DNA of 64,000 nt. Origin: Magnolia sinica (Eukaryota > Streptophyta > Magnoliopsida > Magnoliales > Magnoliaceae). The stretch is from contig NC_080577.1 in NCBI RefSeq assembly GCF_029962835.1, positions 3,844,001 through 3,908,000 on the forward strand. Reading direction: 5' to 3'. The notes under the pieces are model-generated. The model ran no database searches. It worked only from the letters and a program-made list of their open reading frames with translations, and was not told the origin of the DNA. The number at the start of each line of letters is the position of its first letter. Within the stretch, counting starts at the first letter, position 1. Positions 33,389 through 46,256 of the stretch are shown here, one piece after another. The position numbers and the translations under genes are program-made.

Positions 33389-33938
33389 GGATTTCCTGCG
33401 AAAGCCTTTCGCAGGAAGTTCCTGCGTAAGGATTTTGGATGGGCCCACTATGATGTTTGTGAGATATCCAACCTGTTCATCCATTTTTTGAGATCATTTT
33501 AGAATTGAAATAAAAAATAAGGTGGATCCAAAACTCAAATGGGCCACACGATAGGAAACAGTGTGAGATTTAGTGACCACCATTGAAACATTTATATGAC
33601 TACAAAAGTTCTGTTTAGGTCTAAGTTTTTTATATGTTCACATTCTCTCAATGAAAATGACTTTATAAATAGTTTGGATGGCATATAAACATCAATGCAT
33701 AGCACAGGAAGGTTTCAACAGTTGGCATTCCTTTCTCCGCTGTTTCATCTCGTAGGGCTCCCTTGAGTTTTGGATATTCCTTTTTTTATTTTTATTTTTT
33801 TTATTTTATCAATTTTACATGTGATAAAATTAGCTCGAAAAAATAATGGACGGGTTGGATTTCTCGTAAACATCACGGTGGACCCCACCATGCATCATTT
33901 CGCAGGATCTTCCTGCTAAAGGCTTTGGCAGGAAATCC
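33389..33938. mobile_element. Family B element, full length
   Basis: Terminal inverted repeats of about 38 bp: left GGATTTCCTGCGAAAGCC..., right ...GGCTTTGGCAGGAAATCC. Inside the tips lie GGGCCCACTATGATGTTTGT and its inverted partner. The core shares ordered words with Family A (CACATGAT/GGAAACAGTG, CCATTGAAAC), so the two families are related. About 550 bp, no coding capacity. Confidence 0.8.
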
Positions 33939-35602
33939 TCGTCCCTGGGCACCTGATGGATGAAAGACTCTCTACATGTGACACGTGTAAGCCATTTGAG
34001 TCACGTAAGTGCCGCTATTATTAAATAATTAAATAATAAGAAAGACTAATAGGCACGTGGGAATCGCCCTATTCCAAGAGAAGAGAAAGAGACCTTACAC
34101 AAGCAAATATACGAACTCGGTTCCAATCCAACATCTACACGCATCTACACTTGTAAACCTTAAAAAATGGCTTCATGAGGCCATGTTGAAACGATCCAGA
34201 CCGTTCATACGGCAGGCCCCATGTGGATAGGGAATACCCAGAACGGAATCTTGAATTGGAATATTTGAACCCTTTGATCATTCAATTCTTTTCCTTTGAA
34301 TATGGACTGTCTCTTTATCCACCGTTTCCATTTTTGAAGATATTTTTTCGGCATAACCAATCCACGGTGAGGCCCATCTTATGAATGGTGTGGATCATTA
34401 GGACATGACCCTAGATCCATTGGCTGGGCAATTGTGCAATCTTCTAACCCAGCTAGCTGTGAAGCATGTGTACGGCAACAAACTCGTGTATCAGGACCGA
34501 CCCCTGCAGATCACACGTGAAAGAAGAAAATAGACGGCCTAGAAAAAGACTTGCAAGTTCTCTTAGACCATGCATGGTTTCTTAGCGTCTTTTTGGTCAG
34601 AACGTCTACATGATGTGTCCCACTTGAGATATGGGTATGGTATGTTACACGCATGCTGACAAGTGTAGCCGCGTGTAGAAAGGGCGCGTGGGGCTGGAAA
34701 TCCTCTTGTTTTATGTGTACAGAGTATGGATAGATAACACATACCGCCCCACTCATTAAATGGTGGGGGTGATGGTGGAGTTATCCATCAGTCCATTGGT
34801 CCGGGAATTTAGAACCTAAGTGGCCATTAGTTCTCTACCGTTTTAATATTCTTCTCTATTCAAAATAAGTATTTTTTTTTTTAAAAAAAAAAAAATTAAA
34901 ATTATATATATAACTACTTAATATAATTTACATTGTAGTACGTTTTAATTTTTTAAATAAATTATTAGGTGGCTTGGGTGGGCTCCACTGTAATATTTAT
35001 TAGAAATCTATCTTGACAATCAGGTGAGTCATCGCCTGTTAGGCAAAGGGGCTCAAAAATCAATGCCACCGTGATTCAGATGGAACACACAGCTGAAAAA
35101 TAGTGTATAGGAAATCTCTCGAGTTGTCCACTTAATAACAAATGGGCCTGATTTCTGGGTAATTTCAATCATGATTTTCGGGCCACCCACTTACACTGTT
35201 TGGTAAGTGGGACCATCATTAGGTGACCCAAACCAGGCTGATATGATGGGACCCAGCTTGGATGAGCGATGCCCCGTAAATCCTTTTACTTGGGAGATAT
35301 TAATTTTTTTGGTTTAGTGACCTACAATTAGAAGGTTTAGAAAATGAGAAGGATGTGTCAATGGTCCCAAAAATTACATTGGTAGAACAATCCTAACCAT
35401 CTGTTTTACAACTGAATTTGGACCAGTGATCACTTTGCAACCATATAATTGTAGGGACCAATTGTACAAGATTTTTCGGTCAACCGATCCATGCTTTATC
35501 ACAGACCGGCAAATTGGACGGTCCAGATTGTCATACATCGATGCCAATTCTATAGTGAAGTATGAATTGCCAATTCTAGCGTCGTATGAAAGTAACTTCC
35601 CC
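33939..35602. other. Intergenic, no gene seen
   Basis: AT-rich stretches (34,870-34,960), scattered GGGCC words and no element boundaries recognised. Confidence 0.45.
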
Positions 35603-36081
35603 TGCCACCAGCCCATGGCTGGTCATCGGTGCTCTGTGGGCCACACTATGATGTATGTGTTTCATCCATGCCGTCCATCTATTTTTCTAGTCATTTTAGT
35701 GTTTAAGACTAAAATTAGGTAAATATAAATCTCAAGTGGACCACATTACAAGAAACAGTGTTGAATGAACTTCAATCATTTAAAACTTTTTGAGGCTTAT
35801 AAAAGTTTTGGAACAAGCTGATATTTGTTTTTTTCCCCTCATCTAGGTCTGTATGACCTAATCAACAGATTGGATGCCAAATAAACAGTACAGTAGGCCT
35901 TAGGAGGATTTTAATGGTGGATATCCAATCACTATTGTTTTCTTGTGGTGTGGTTCACCTGAGATTTATATCCCTTTCATTTTTGGCATCAAGCCCTAAA
36001 ATGATCTGTAAACATGGATGAAACACATACATCGTGGTGGGGCCCACAGAGTACCGACCACTAGCCACCGGGATAGTGGCA
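35603..36081. mobile_element. Family A copy
   Basis: The left GTGCTCTGTGGGCCACACTA and right GTGGTGGGGCCCACAGAGTAC are inverted ends. Typical core with GGACCACATTACAAGAAACA and AACAAGCTGATATTTG. Confidence 0.75.
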
Positions 36082-37284
36082 GGGTGAGTAGCCAATCCGT
36101 TTCTTTTTTGACCTCCTAACCAACAACCGTACGCTTCTTTTTGTTTAAAAATGAGGTTCAAACCGTGTCGCATAAGACCTACAATAACTGTTTTGTCCTT
36201 ATAATATAATTTTTGGGCTAGGCTCCCATGATAGTTGTCCACCAAATATAAATGGTGGTGACTCTTCGAAGGTACACCTGCATGGTTGTGGCTTGAAAAT
36301 CCAGACTGCCCAAATAGTGAACCATCTGATTTTGCTCTTGAAATTTGGAGCACTCACTGTTTAAATATAACCATTAAATTTGATTTTAGATCCATCAATT
36401 GGATAGTTAGCATTGCTTGATTAGTGCAATTTTAGCCTAGTTTCAAAACTCGTTGGCTCTACTCAAAACTCAGCCGAGTCAACCGAACATGGTAAGATTT
36501 TGAGCCAGTCGCATGGAAACTTTGTATTAGGCCTGATTCTGCGTGGACGCAGAGAGACACATCAAGTGTGGCGGTGTAGTTGTTGGCTTTAGTTATAATT
36601 TATGTTACTTAAGTGTTGTTTAATAACTTGAAAATAAGGTTTGAAAATTAATTTAAGTTCTAGAAAGTTAATTTGCCGAGTTTTAATATTTATAAGTACT
36701 AAAAATTTTGTTTTTTAAAATTATGTCTGAACAAAGTTATGATATCTAGAATTAAGCATTTTTTTATTTTTTTCATAAAATTTTCTTTGGTAAATATGGA
36801 TTATAAATGTTTGAAAAATGACAATTTATCATATTTGCTCTTATTGTCTCAATTTACATATTTTTTAGAGTATGAGGTCAAACTTATTATTACCATGCCA
36901 CCAAGTTTAACAAACTTATGTTCAATTCATATAATATATATCATGCTTTCGTACGCACCTATGCACGTGCGCACCTTCCACATGTGTCATGGGTGTCGAA
37001 TCCGAACGGTCCATAAGATGCGGAATCCCATGAAACTTTTGGGGGTGAATTTTAACCCTAATTTAAGATTCTGATGGGCCATAGTAAAGATAAATTCAAA
37101 TCAAGGGAAGAAACTGTTTGCATTTTTATGACCCACCAAAGTTTTATTTCAAAGTAAAAATTGGTAGCAAGGGGTTTTATAAGGTTCTGCTTTATGTGGA
37201 CCATTCAAATTTTCGAGAATCATCAGATATGATGATTTTTCAAAAAAGTTCATAAGTAGTCCATGTTTGCAGTTGAGTGTTCCG

Positions 37285-37316
<32 letters not shown>

Positions 37317-37760
37317 CACAATCTTTCAATGGATGTCCTTAAATTGGACAACTAAATATCTCATATTTAATTGATAATGGTTGATTTGATGGTTAGAATT
37401 ATCTAATATTTATTTATTTATTATTATTATTTTTGCATAATCCATTCAACGTGGGCTCCATGTTGACAGCATTGTTGATAATGAAACCACTGAACTCACA
37501 TGTATGAACAAAACCTAAGATAGATATATGATCCACACGCAGGTGATGCATCGTATGGTCATTACTCATTCCTCGGTGGCAGACTCACCAGAGTTATAAT
37601 ACGAGGCCATGAGAAGTACCCTTTTGGTGAAATCCCACTTGTGTCCCATCGAATGAATGAGCCACACATATATAATTTGTTATTTGACAAGTATGTTATG
37701 AAACGAAATTTTTATCATCCATCATTTAGTAATTGCCAGGTTATGCAATCATAACCTCCC
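36082..37760. other. Intergenic, no gene seen
   Basis: Low-complexity AT-rich DNA with an (AT)n tract at 37,287-37,314. No coding frame is supported. Confidence 0.45.
37287..37314. repeat. (AT)n microsatellite
   Basis: About 13-14 uninterrupted AT/TA dinucleotides. Confidence 0.9.
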
Positions 37761-37764
37761 CATC

Positions 37765-37911
37765 CATGACGTTCAATTACCACTTTTTATGTGCTGTGGT
37801 CCATGTAAGATTTGGATCAACCTCTTTTTTGGTACCATGCCTTAAAATAAGCTGACACAATGGATGGACGGTGTGGATAAGATACATACATCGTGGTGGA
37901 GCCCACAGACT
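37765..37911. mobile_element. Family A right-half fragment
   Basis: GGTCCATGTAAGATTTGGAT, then GGACGGTGTGGATAAGATAC and GTGGTGGAGCCCACAGAC. The left half is missing. Confidence 0.6.
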
Positions 37912-38187
37912 GTTGTCGCGTACAATCCATGTGACCTACATGTTGTCATTCCCTCATGCATCCCAAAAACAAATGAGATAGTCCACCTTAATTTCCACAT
38001 GAATTCCGTGTCATCCCACCATTTTGCCAATCCAAATCTTGGGTCGATGGACGACGTGAATAAACACGCATGTATATATTATGGTGGGGCCCACAGAGCA
38101 CCGCCATATTCAATCCATGTAGCGTACATGTGTCATTCCCTCAAGATGCTTGTAGATTATGTATGCCTTTTGGCCATTCCGAAAGAA

Positions 38188-38600
38188 CGAGATGACCCAC
38201 TTTGATGTCTACGGAAAATTCTCACCATTCCACTGAATTTTCAGCTCGAAGTAGATCCAAATCTAAGGTAGACTACACCATAGGAAACAATAGCGATTGA
38301 ATGCCAACCATTAACAACTACTTAGGGCCCACGGTAATGTTTATTTTCCATCCAACTTGTTGATAAGTTCAAAAAGACTTGAATTAAAGTATAATATAAA
38401 AAATTGGTTGACCTGAAATTTTTATGGCCCACAATAAGCTTTTAATGGTCAATGACCACATTTTTCAGTGTTGTGGTCTTCCTGAGATTTGATCTACCTA
38501 AGTTTTGGGATCTAGTTCTAAAATGAAATGTAAAGCGGATGAACAATGTGGATATACAACACATTCATCAAGGTGGGCCCCATACAATCAGGGTAACACC
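38188..38600. mobile_element. Family A copy
   Basis: Left GATGACCCACTTTGATGTC, right CATCAAGGTGGGCCCC. The core has GACTACACCATAGGAAACAA and GGCCCACAATAAGC. A lone right-end piece (GGTGGGGCCCACAGAGCACC) lies just upstream at about 38,080. Confidence 0.65.
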
Positions 38601-38689
38601 CACTAATGTGTTACCTCGGTAACCACCTAATCTTCTCACCGTACTTGCGTTCCTCCTTTAGCTCATTATTGTACTAACGTAGCAAAGTT

Positions 38690-39010
38690 CAGCGGATCCC
38701 ACCATAATGTGTGTATTAGATCAACACTGTCCATCCAATTATTCATATCATTTTAGGTTATGAGCTTAAAATACAGGGCACATCCAAAGCTCCATGGTAG
38801 GTAAACTGGTTCAATGGTAAACATTTCTTTTCCCACATTTCCCTCTCTAATGGCCCACATGAGTTTTCCATCCACTTCATTTTTTGTCTCGTGTCTTAAA
38901 ATGAACTAGAAAATTGGAAGGGCAGAGTGGATTTTTCACAAACATCACGATGGGCCCACCTAGCTTCCTAGTGTAGGAACCCGCAATGAGAGCCTTCAGC
39001 AGGCAATCCC
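38690..39010. mobile_element. Family B copy, shortened
   Basis: Left GCGGATCCCACCATAATG, right ACATCACGATGGGCCCACC followed by GAGCCTTCAGCAGGCAATCC, the Family B tip. Confidence 0.55.
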
Positions 39011-39125
39011 AGGGTTGTCAACAGACTGGCCTAGGGTTGGTCTCCACCCGAATTTTGAATTGTTTTGGCAGGCACTATTTAAAATTCTAACATTTCACGC
39101 TTGGGCCCAGTCCATTGACACTCCT
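39011..39125. mobile_element. Family D MITE-like copy
   Basis: Left AGGGTTGTCAACAGACTGG, right CCAGTCCATTGACACTCCT: inverted ends about 115 bp apart. It sits directly against the Family B copy. Confidence 0.65.
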
Positions 39126-39164
39126 AATTAAAAACATGTCATGATGTGTTGACTTGGGAAAGTT

Positions 39165-39300
39165 TTGTAAGCCCCGCCATCATGTATGTGTTATATACAC
39201 ACCATCCATTTAAGGCTCAAGTGGACCACACTATAAAAAACAGTGGGGATTGAATGGCTAACATTAAAAACTTCTTCGAGGCCATAAAAGTTTTGGATAT
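39165..39300. mobile_element. Family A left-half fragment
   Basis: CCCCGCCATCATGTATGTGT, CACACCATCC and AGTGGACCACACTATAAAAA in family order, then a break after TTTTGGATATG. Confidence 0.55.
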
Positions 39301-40980
39301 GAAATTGCATGTGGTGGTGGGTCACAAGCTATGCGCGAAAGCTTGGTGAAGCTATGGAATGAAGGTTATGTCCTAGAGGTACGGATTAGGACCAAAAAAA
39401 AATTTATGCCTCTTAGAGACATAATTACTTAAATTAAATTTCAATTAAACTAAGTAAGACAATTAACTATAAAGCTTCCTTCTAAGCCAATATAGGATCT
39501 AGTTACATAGACTTAATTAAATCATATTCCTATGAGACAACTAGTGTATAAACATAATAGTTTATACATGTGTGTAGGATGTGCTAACTATCAAATCATA
39601 ACATTCATGAAATCATTCAAATATATAATTCATTAATCAATCAAATAAGTATAATAAAACAAGTGCTCAAATGATAATTCTAAACATAAGTATGTATAGT
39701 GCTTCAATTTTCCTACTCCACTCTCGGTTGACGTATTCAACCTATGAGTGTACCGAATTTTACTATTAAAGGTTTTAAATTAGGTTCACCTCTAACCTTT
39801 ATAACCTTACACAAAGACTTTATCGTACACTCCCTTCGAAGGCTCCCGCAAGAGACTTGAGTCGATTTTTTATCGGCTAATCAACAAACTTTGTCCTAAT
39901 CTAATGACCTATGTTTACACCTACCGGAGGCTCTTACGGAGACTTAACACTTACACATGTAATCACCCATGTCGGTAGCGTTACGGTCTTATATAAGAAC
40001 ATACACGAGTTTGGGTTACAAACTTTACACTCAATCTTACATAAGGAATGAGTGTGTGGACTCTTACAATATAAAAAAGTTTGATTGAGCTATTTTTATA
40101 GCGCCGTTTCAAATGGTTGAATTGTTACTCTCCTATGCTTCGATGAACCCCCCTGTGCTCCCCCGATCATTGATGCCAATGTTTTGCCAAAGTTTCTATT
40201 TCAATATCAAAAGCCTTACATGTAGTGCTCCTTTGAGGTGACCAAGGTGATAGGAGTTGGGTGAATCTACTACAACCAATGAAATGTTGTAATTCATAGG
40301 AGATTCGCTTAGATGGATCTTCTGGAGGATTTAGACAAAGGATACACCAATAGATGTTGGGTTTAATTTTTAGAAAATTGTGGAGTTTAACCACATCTTT
40401 AAGGTGAAGGTTGAAATCCTCATTAGAGTATTAATCTCAAAAAGATAACTTAGAACTTATTAGTTTAGAAGCTTAGGGTGAGGGATATGAACATATAATC
40501 ACCTAGGCTTCTATTGCACCAAAAACTTATCGAAATGCCCAAATACTGAATGCTCTATATAAATGAATTGAGTTCCAATAGTTATAAAATGAGCACAAAC
40601 GGCTAGTCTTCGGTTGCATTGAATAGAGTTCCAGTCACACCTAATTAGATAAGAAAGTCGTTGGACAAATTTTGACACTTTCAATCGTACAAAATGTGGT
40701 CTTTAGTTGCATAAAAAATGATCCTTGATTAGATTAAATGTGTCATTCGGTTGCAGTCGAACGACTCGATTTCTATCGAAGCACGCTGATCTGTTTAGTA
40801 TATTTCGATGCGAATGAAGGTGTGTTCGGTGAGGCCGAAGGTTATTAAAATTGTACAGTTTTTTTAACAACTCGGGACCTCTAAAGGTAATATAACTATA
40901 TAAGTATGTTTAATTAAGGCTCCTAGGGCTAAGAGGTGATCAATAAAGGTTTACCTATTAAGGTTAAAATCATTTAAAAG
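39301..40980. other. Intergenic, possibly an old LTR-derived block
   Basis: A 1.7-kb AT-rich stretch with no frame or recognised ends. The leader-like texture around 39,840-40,030 suggests retroelement origin, but no TG...CA pair was found. Confidence 0.3.
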
Positions 40981-40984
40981 TTTA

Positions 40985-41240
40985 AGGTAGGGGTGCATAT
41001 GGAACCGGTAGAACCGTGGAACCGGACCGAAATCAACCTAACGGTCCGGTTTGGTCTAGTTCTAGAGTGCACCAATTTCGATTTCGGTTCCAAAAATCAA
41101 AGAACCGTTTAGTTCAATTCAGTTCTCGATTTGAGGGTATATAGAACTGAATCGAACTGTGAACCGATCCTTAGAACCAAACCGTAGATCCGAATAACGG
41201 AATCAAACTATGGAACAAACCTAGAATTGAACCTATATTT
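40985..41240. repeat. Low-complexity AACCGG/GGTTC-rich repeat
   Basis: Repeated GGAACCGG, GAACCG and CGGTTC words of a kind common in plant dispersed repeats. Similar texture is seen at about 415-540. Confidence 0.5.
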
Positions 41241-41327
41241 AAAACAAAAAAAAAACCCAAACCCTAGGTCCCTAATCCCTATTCACGCTAACCTGACCCT
41301 GTCGTGGTTGCCCTCTCTATGACGTCG

Positions 41328-41331
<4 letters not shown>

Positions 41332-41363
<32 letters not shown>
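41332..41363 (+). repeat. (CT)n microsatellite
   Basis: About 16 CT dinucleotides, with further imperfect CT clusters to 41,425. Confidence 0.95.
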
Positions 41364-41365
<2 letters not shown>

Positions 41366-41636
41366 CATCGCAAATCCTCTCTCTCTTGTTGCTCCCCTCT
41401 CTCTCGCTAGTCCTCTCTCTCTTGTAACCAAAATTGGGTTGTCTGTTATACAGGTGGCTACGTGTTCAGATTGAAAAAACAATAAGTGACCTATAAACAT
41501 AAGGATCACAAATGAGTGACTCACCGACATTTTTTAACCGTCATTTTAGATGGCCAACGTTTATACAGTTTGATTCATTCTATTGATGTAATTTTAATGT
41601 TATAACCAATAATTAAATTATTTTTTGGTATTACCA

Positions 41637-44603
41637 TGTAACGCCCTGGAATTCGGGGGTCACACATTGCGCTCAACTCCCGAGTTTCCGAGAGTCACTT
41701 ATAACCGACTTTCATTAATGAGCATTTAATCCGGTTTAATTTGTGCAGCCTGGAATTTCCTGGAACATGAACATAACCACACAAGTCTACTGAGATGAAA
41801 GAGATCTATCATATATACAGGTCCAAAATAAAAATGGGTCGCACAAAGCGTTGCCCAACCAAAACAACAAAAGAATACTATGTCCAAAAATAATACGGCT
41901 GAGCCCACAGCCCAGCAATCCCGATCCTGCCCATCAAGCCGATGGAGAGCCGTCCATCAACTGGAAATAAGATAGCTCGTACTCCTCGTCGAGGCTCGCC
42001 TCGCCAGGCTCCTCCAACCCTGGGTCACCTGCATTTATGAACGAGTCTAGTTGGTGTTTTAAAACACCATTCCAGAGTGGGAGTGAGTGATCAACTCAGT
42101 GGGTGCTATTAACCTTAAGTTATCATAGAAATCAATTATAATATGATCTTAATGAAAAGCAGACAATCACATACGTCTAAGTAATCTTATTAATGCGCAT
42201 GTATGCAGCATGACATGATGCATGCCCTCACCACGACGCTCCCTTGAGCGACACCATCTAACGATCGCAAATGACAACACTCCCTCAGTGCGACCTAGAC
42301 TGCCGAGTCGCCACCCTAATTAGTGCGATGCAATGCAATCGTGTTAGCCGAGTTATTAGTTAGGTCCATTCATCCAGCCGATTGGGGAATCTGGTACACC
42401 CCACGTATCAACGCCCTAAACGGGTTGTGAGGCCAAGACCCCCCAATGTGTGAGGCCGATACCCCGCGGTCTGTGATCCCGTCGGGTTCCTCATCCCCGA
42501 CTTCAAGCACATGAGGAGTGCCGTGAGAAAGGAATCGCTCGCGTCACTACGGGGAGGCGCAGTACCCCAGCATAGGCCGACAGTTTGGACACAGTGTCCC
42601 ATTCCACCATGCCCGACTCACGAGACTGTGGACCAATTTCAAGTGGGTTATTGATAGGCTACCACGGTTGTAGGGTATTCAAGGTTTCAAACATGTGTGA
42701 GCAAACAGGGTTAACAATTAAGGTTGGTTAGACGGTAGGCTAGACCTCACGAGTTAGGCGAGCGTGAGGCGTATGACATCGGGCACGAGGGTCCCATGTA
42801 GTCGAACTACAGCCACCCGCACCCGCCCCAACCCACAAGTCCAACCACAGCGTAGTCTTACCGATGGGACTACCGTCTCTCCTCAAGTTCCTGACCAACC
42901 CAAGGATAGGAATAGTGACTCATAGCATGCCAACAACCAATGCAACATCAAGTATATTCAACACCATGTTCTCATGTTGCTCAACATACAATTCAAATTT
43001 CTCTAACCAGCAACTATTAATATCATGAATAAAGTTTATGTGTGTGGTGTGGGTTGGTGAGGAAGTTAACACTTCCTCCATGTTGAGAAATCATATGTAC
43101 AAGAGCAATAATCATACATTCTGTGAGGCAACAACACATGAGAAAATCACACAAGGCATGAACATGTAATCATCCATACACCAAATCATGTGAGAGGCAA
43201 GAACAATCATCATAGGAGTCAAACCAATAATTCCATATTATTTCAACAAACCTACTATTCCTAGGGTTTCTCTAGATTCTCTAAATATGACATCCAAGCA
43301 ACTAAAATCATTAATCTCGTATTAAAATTGGTACTAGGCCACCTAAGAACAATAGTCTGCACCTTCGAATTTGTTGAAGGCTTGTGAACGACCTAGGAGT
43401 GTGGATTTTTGGGATCGAATTGCTAAAATCCCTAAAGCATACATTATATGTTAGAATCTCATACAAATCTCTCCTCTACACAAGGGTTTCAAGCAAAAAG
43501 GGATGAAGGATCTTACCTAGACTATTAACAGACGATCCTTGGGATTGTAGTGTTGGGTTTTCCCTTTGGGAAAAGTATAGGGAGATGTAAGATCGGCTTC
43601 CTTAGTTCCCACCTCGATATAGGGTCCACCTTGAATCACCTCCTCTCACACTATCCTCTCCTCTTGGCTCCTTCACTCTCTTTCTCTCTTAGTGGTTGTG
43701 GCAAATGAGGGAGAGTTATGAGAGCTAGGGTTTATTCCCTAGACTTGGACCCTTTGGCCTTAAGTTTCCTCAAATTCTCAAAATAGCCTACTGGGACTCA
43801 TTTTTGGAGTTGGCGTGGCCTTAACACTCCTTTGGCTACCAAATTTGGTGGGTAGGTGCCCTATGGCCTGATTAGGGCCCGTGTAAAATTTGGAAACAAA
43901 CGGATGGACGATTGTAGGGTTTGAGTCAATGGTTCTGATCTTTAAACGGCCCTTAGGGGTCCATTTTGGTGATTGGAGTGGTTCTGGTGGCCCTCTGGCT
44001 ATGAAATTTCTAGTATAGTTGCTTTATGGCTCGATGAAGGGCCATACAAAATTTGGGGATAATCGGATCTGGGGTTTGGTCATACGGGTCCGATTTTTGA
44101 TCGATGGTCACCGTTCCACGATCGGGTCCCAGAGTTGGTGGACAGGTGTAGGAAAATTCATTAGACCTCCACCGTAAATGTGGAAGAGATCCGACGGTTG
44201 GATAGCTTGATATCTCGGTTTCATTTGCAAGCGCCAAATTCCGGTCATGACATTGGTGGGGTGCATTTAGTCAGTGCCAGATCCCACTTTTGGGTGTCCG
44301 TTGGGTCCGTGGTCCGCGATGATCCACAAGCCCAGTGAGATTTATGCTTTCCTTCATTTTTAGAATTTTCTGACCTTCCTGTGTCACAGTGTAGCCCATA
44401 CGGGCTGTTGCTAAGGGCAAATGAGCCATCTGGCTTGACGGCCTGCACCGGGTCCTATCATGACCCGACCGGTTTATTCTAATGGGCTAATCCTAGGTTG
44501 ATTTGCTTGTGGTACCTCACCACGCATGGTTTAAATGATCGGTCCTGTGAAAAATCCTACGTGAATGCCCCAAGACACTGTACTGGTTGGACGGGTTGTT
44601 ACA
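41637..44603. mobile_element. Solo LTR (2.97 kb)
   Basis: It begins TGTAACGCCCTGGAATTC and ends GACGGGTTGTTACA, with TACCA repeated on both sides (41,632-41,636 and 44,604-44,608). No internal domain or second LTR. The TGT(A/C)ACGCCC start is like the 10,521 element, suggesting the same broad Gypsy lineage. The longest internal frames carry no retroviral motifs. Confidence 0.85.
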
Positions 44604-44608
44604 TACCA

Positions 44609-45582
44609 TCATGCCACATGTAAAATGGATTAAGAGCTTAGTAGCACTTTTGTTGCACGCGACTTTTCCACCTCTAAAAATGAAACAAAAAAAGGAAAAA
44701 GTCATTTTAGTCTTATTATGCTCGAACAAAAAAAAAAAGAAGAAAAAGAAGAAGAAGAAGAAGATTGCATTTCAAATTCCCCCAATTTCAAGGTGGCTAC
44801 AACGACACAAATGATGGATTTGAAATAAAAACCTCCTAAATCCTTCAAATCTCCTCAAATGCAAGGTGTCGAATGTCCCGTAAGCTTAAACAAGTGGTGG
44901 CATGCAACGTGCACACTAAGAACTGAAACATAAATCTAATATCGACACGAAAAGAAATGAAAAAAACTAGAGAGTAATTCAGTGTCGAGAGCATACACTG
45001 TTCTTTAGTTGGCTCTTTATTTAACATCTTAATACATGATAGGCTGTACAAACATGGTATTTAAATGTGTCATTTGTGCACTTGTTCCATTATATTTAAA
45101 ATATTTAAATACATATTGCTATAGCGTCAAGATGCATTGTCAGTACATCATCATGAATTCTAACATATAAACTATTTACATATTTTTTATTTATCATTTT
45201 CAAGTACATCTTATTGCAGGCTTTTGAGGTTTACTTGCTGCACGCCTACGCTTGCATGCAGCCCGTGCACCAACTTGGCGTATCCGTAAGACTCCTCATT
45301 TATATAGCAGAGGTGTCCACATATGATTTGTACAAAAATTAGACTAGTACTAAACTAATGATGTTGGCACACATGTATGAAAACAATAAATGATAAACTA
45401 ATATCTTTAAACATAAATGGGAGAAAAAATGATGTTTGTAGGTTTTTCTAGACCCAATATTACCTAATCTTTTGGCCAGATAACCAACCCAGTGGGCCCC
45501 AACTTGTAAGCAGGATTAGATATCCTGCAGGTGTTCAAGGTGGCTGCATCTTGTAGGGAGAGAATGCAGTGAAGCCCTGACT
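44609..45582. other. Intergenic, no gene seen
   Basis: Includes an A-rich then (AAG)n run at about 44,726-44,764, and AT-rich DNA. Confidence 0.5.
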
Positions 45583-46007
45583 ATGGGGCCCACCTTGACG
45601 TATGTATTTTATATCCATGCTGTCCATCCGTTTTTACAGCTTATTTTATTTCATAAGCCCAAAAACGAATCAGATCCAAATCTGAGGTGGACCACACTAT
45701 AGGATGCAGTGGTGATGGAATGCCTACCATTAAAAACTTACTAGGGAATACCTTAATGCCCGCCTTAATGTTTTTTTTTTTTCAACCCATTGATAAGGTT
45801 ACACAGACCTGGATGAAGGTTAAAAAAAAGAGACATAACATTGATCCATAACTTTTGTGACACAGAAGAGGTTTTTATTGGTCAATCACCATTGTTTCAT
45901 GTTCTACGTGAGATCTTCAATTTTGGTATTGTGCCCTAAAATGAGATGAAAAAATAAATGGAGGGCATGGATATACAATACATAGATCAAGGTAGGCCCC
46001 ACGCTCA
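45583..46007. mobile_element. Family A copy
   Basis: Left GGGGCCCACCTTGACGTATG, right ATAGATCAAGGTAGGCCCC. The core has GGACCACACTATAGGATGCA and TTGATCCATAACTTTTGTG. Confidence 0.75.
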
Positions 46008-46106
46008 GGCCACACCTAATCGACTCCTCTCATGCGCACGGTTGGCAAACCAAATTTTTTTTTTTTAAATTTTTTTTAAAAATTCTTCTTAGCATAACCA
46101 TGCTAG

Positions 46107-46256
46107 GTTGGGTCCTTGCTCCAGCTACATTGGTTGACTCTTAGGAGTTTCAACACCTCGTCAAGGGTCCGAGCACCCATAGGTGGTAAAATCCCACTAA
46201 GGCGTGAGTGTGTGCGTGTGTTAAAAAAAAATAAAAATAAAAAAATAAAATAAAAT
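46107..46256 (+). mobile_element. tRNA-derived SINE (copy 3 of 3)
   Basis: Plus strand: GGTTGGGTCCTTGCTCCAGC, CTTAGGAGTTTCAACACC, GGTCCGAGCACCCATAGG, then AAATCCCACTAAGGCGTGAG, a GTGTG stretch and an A-rich tail to about 46,256. Confidence 0.65.

Noticed and set aside
590..46256. Functional tRNA genes at the tRNA-like heads
   Set aside because: No complete cloverleaf could be drawn; the units continue into a GT-rich linker and A tail, as in SINEs.
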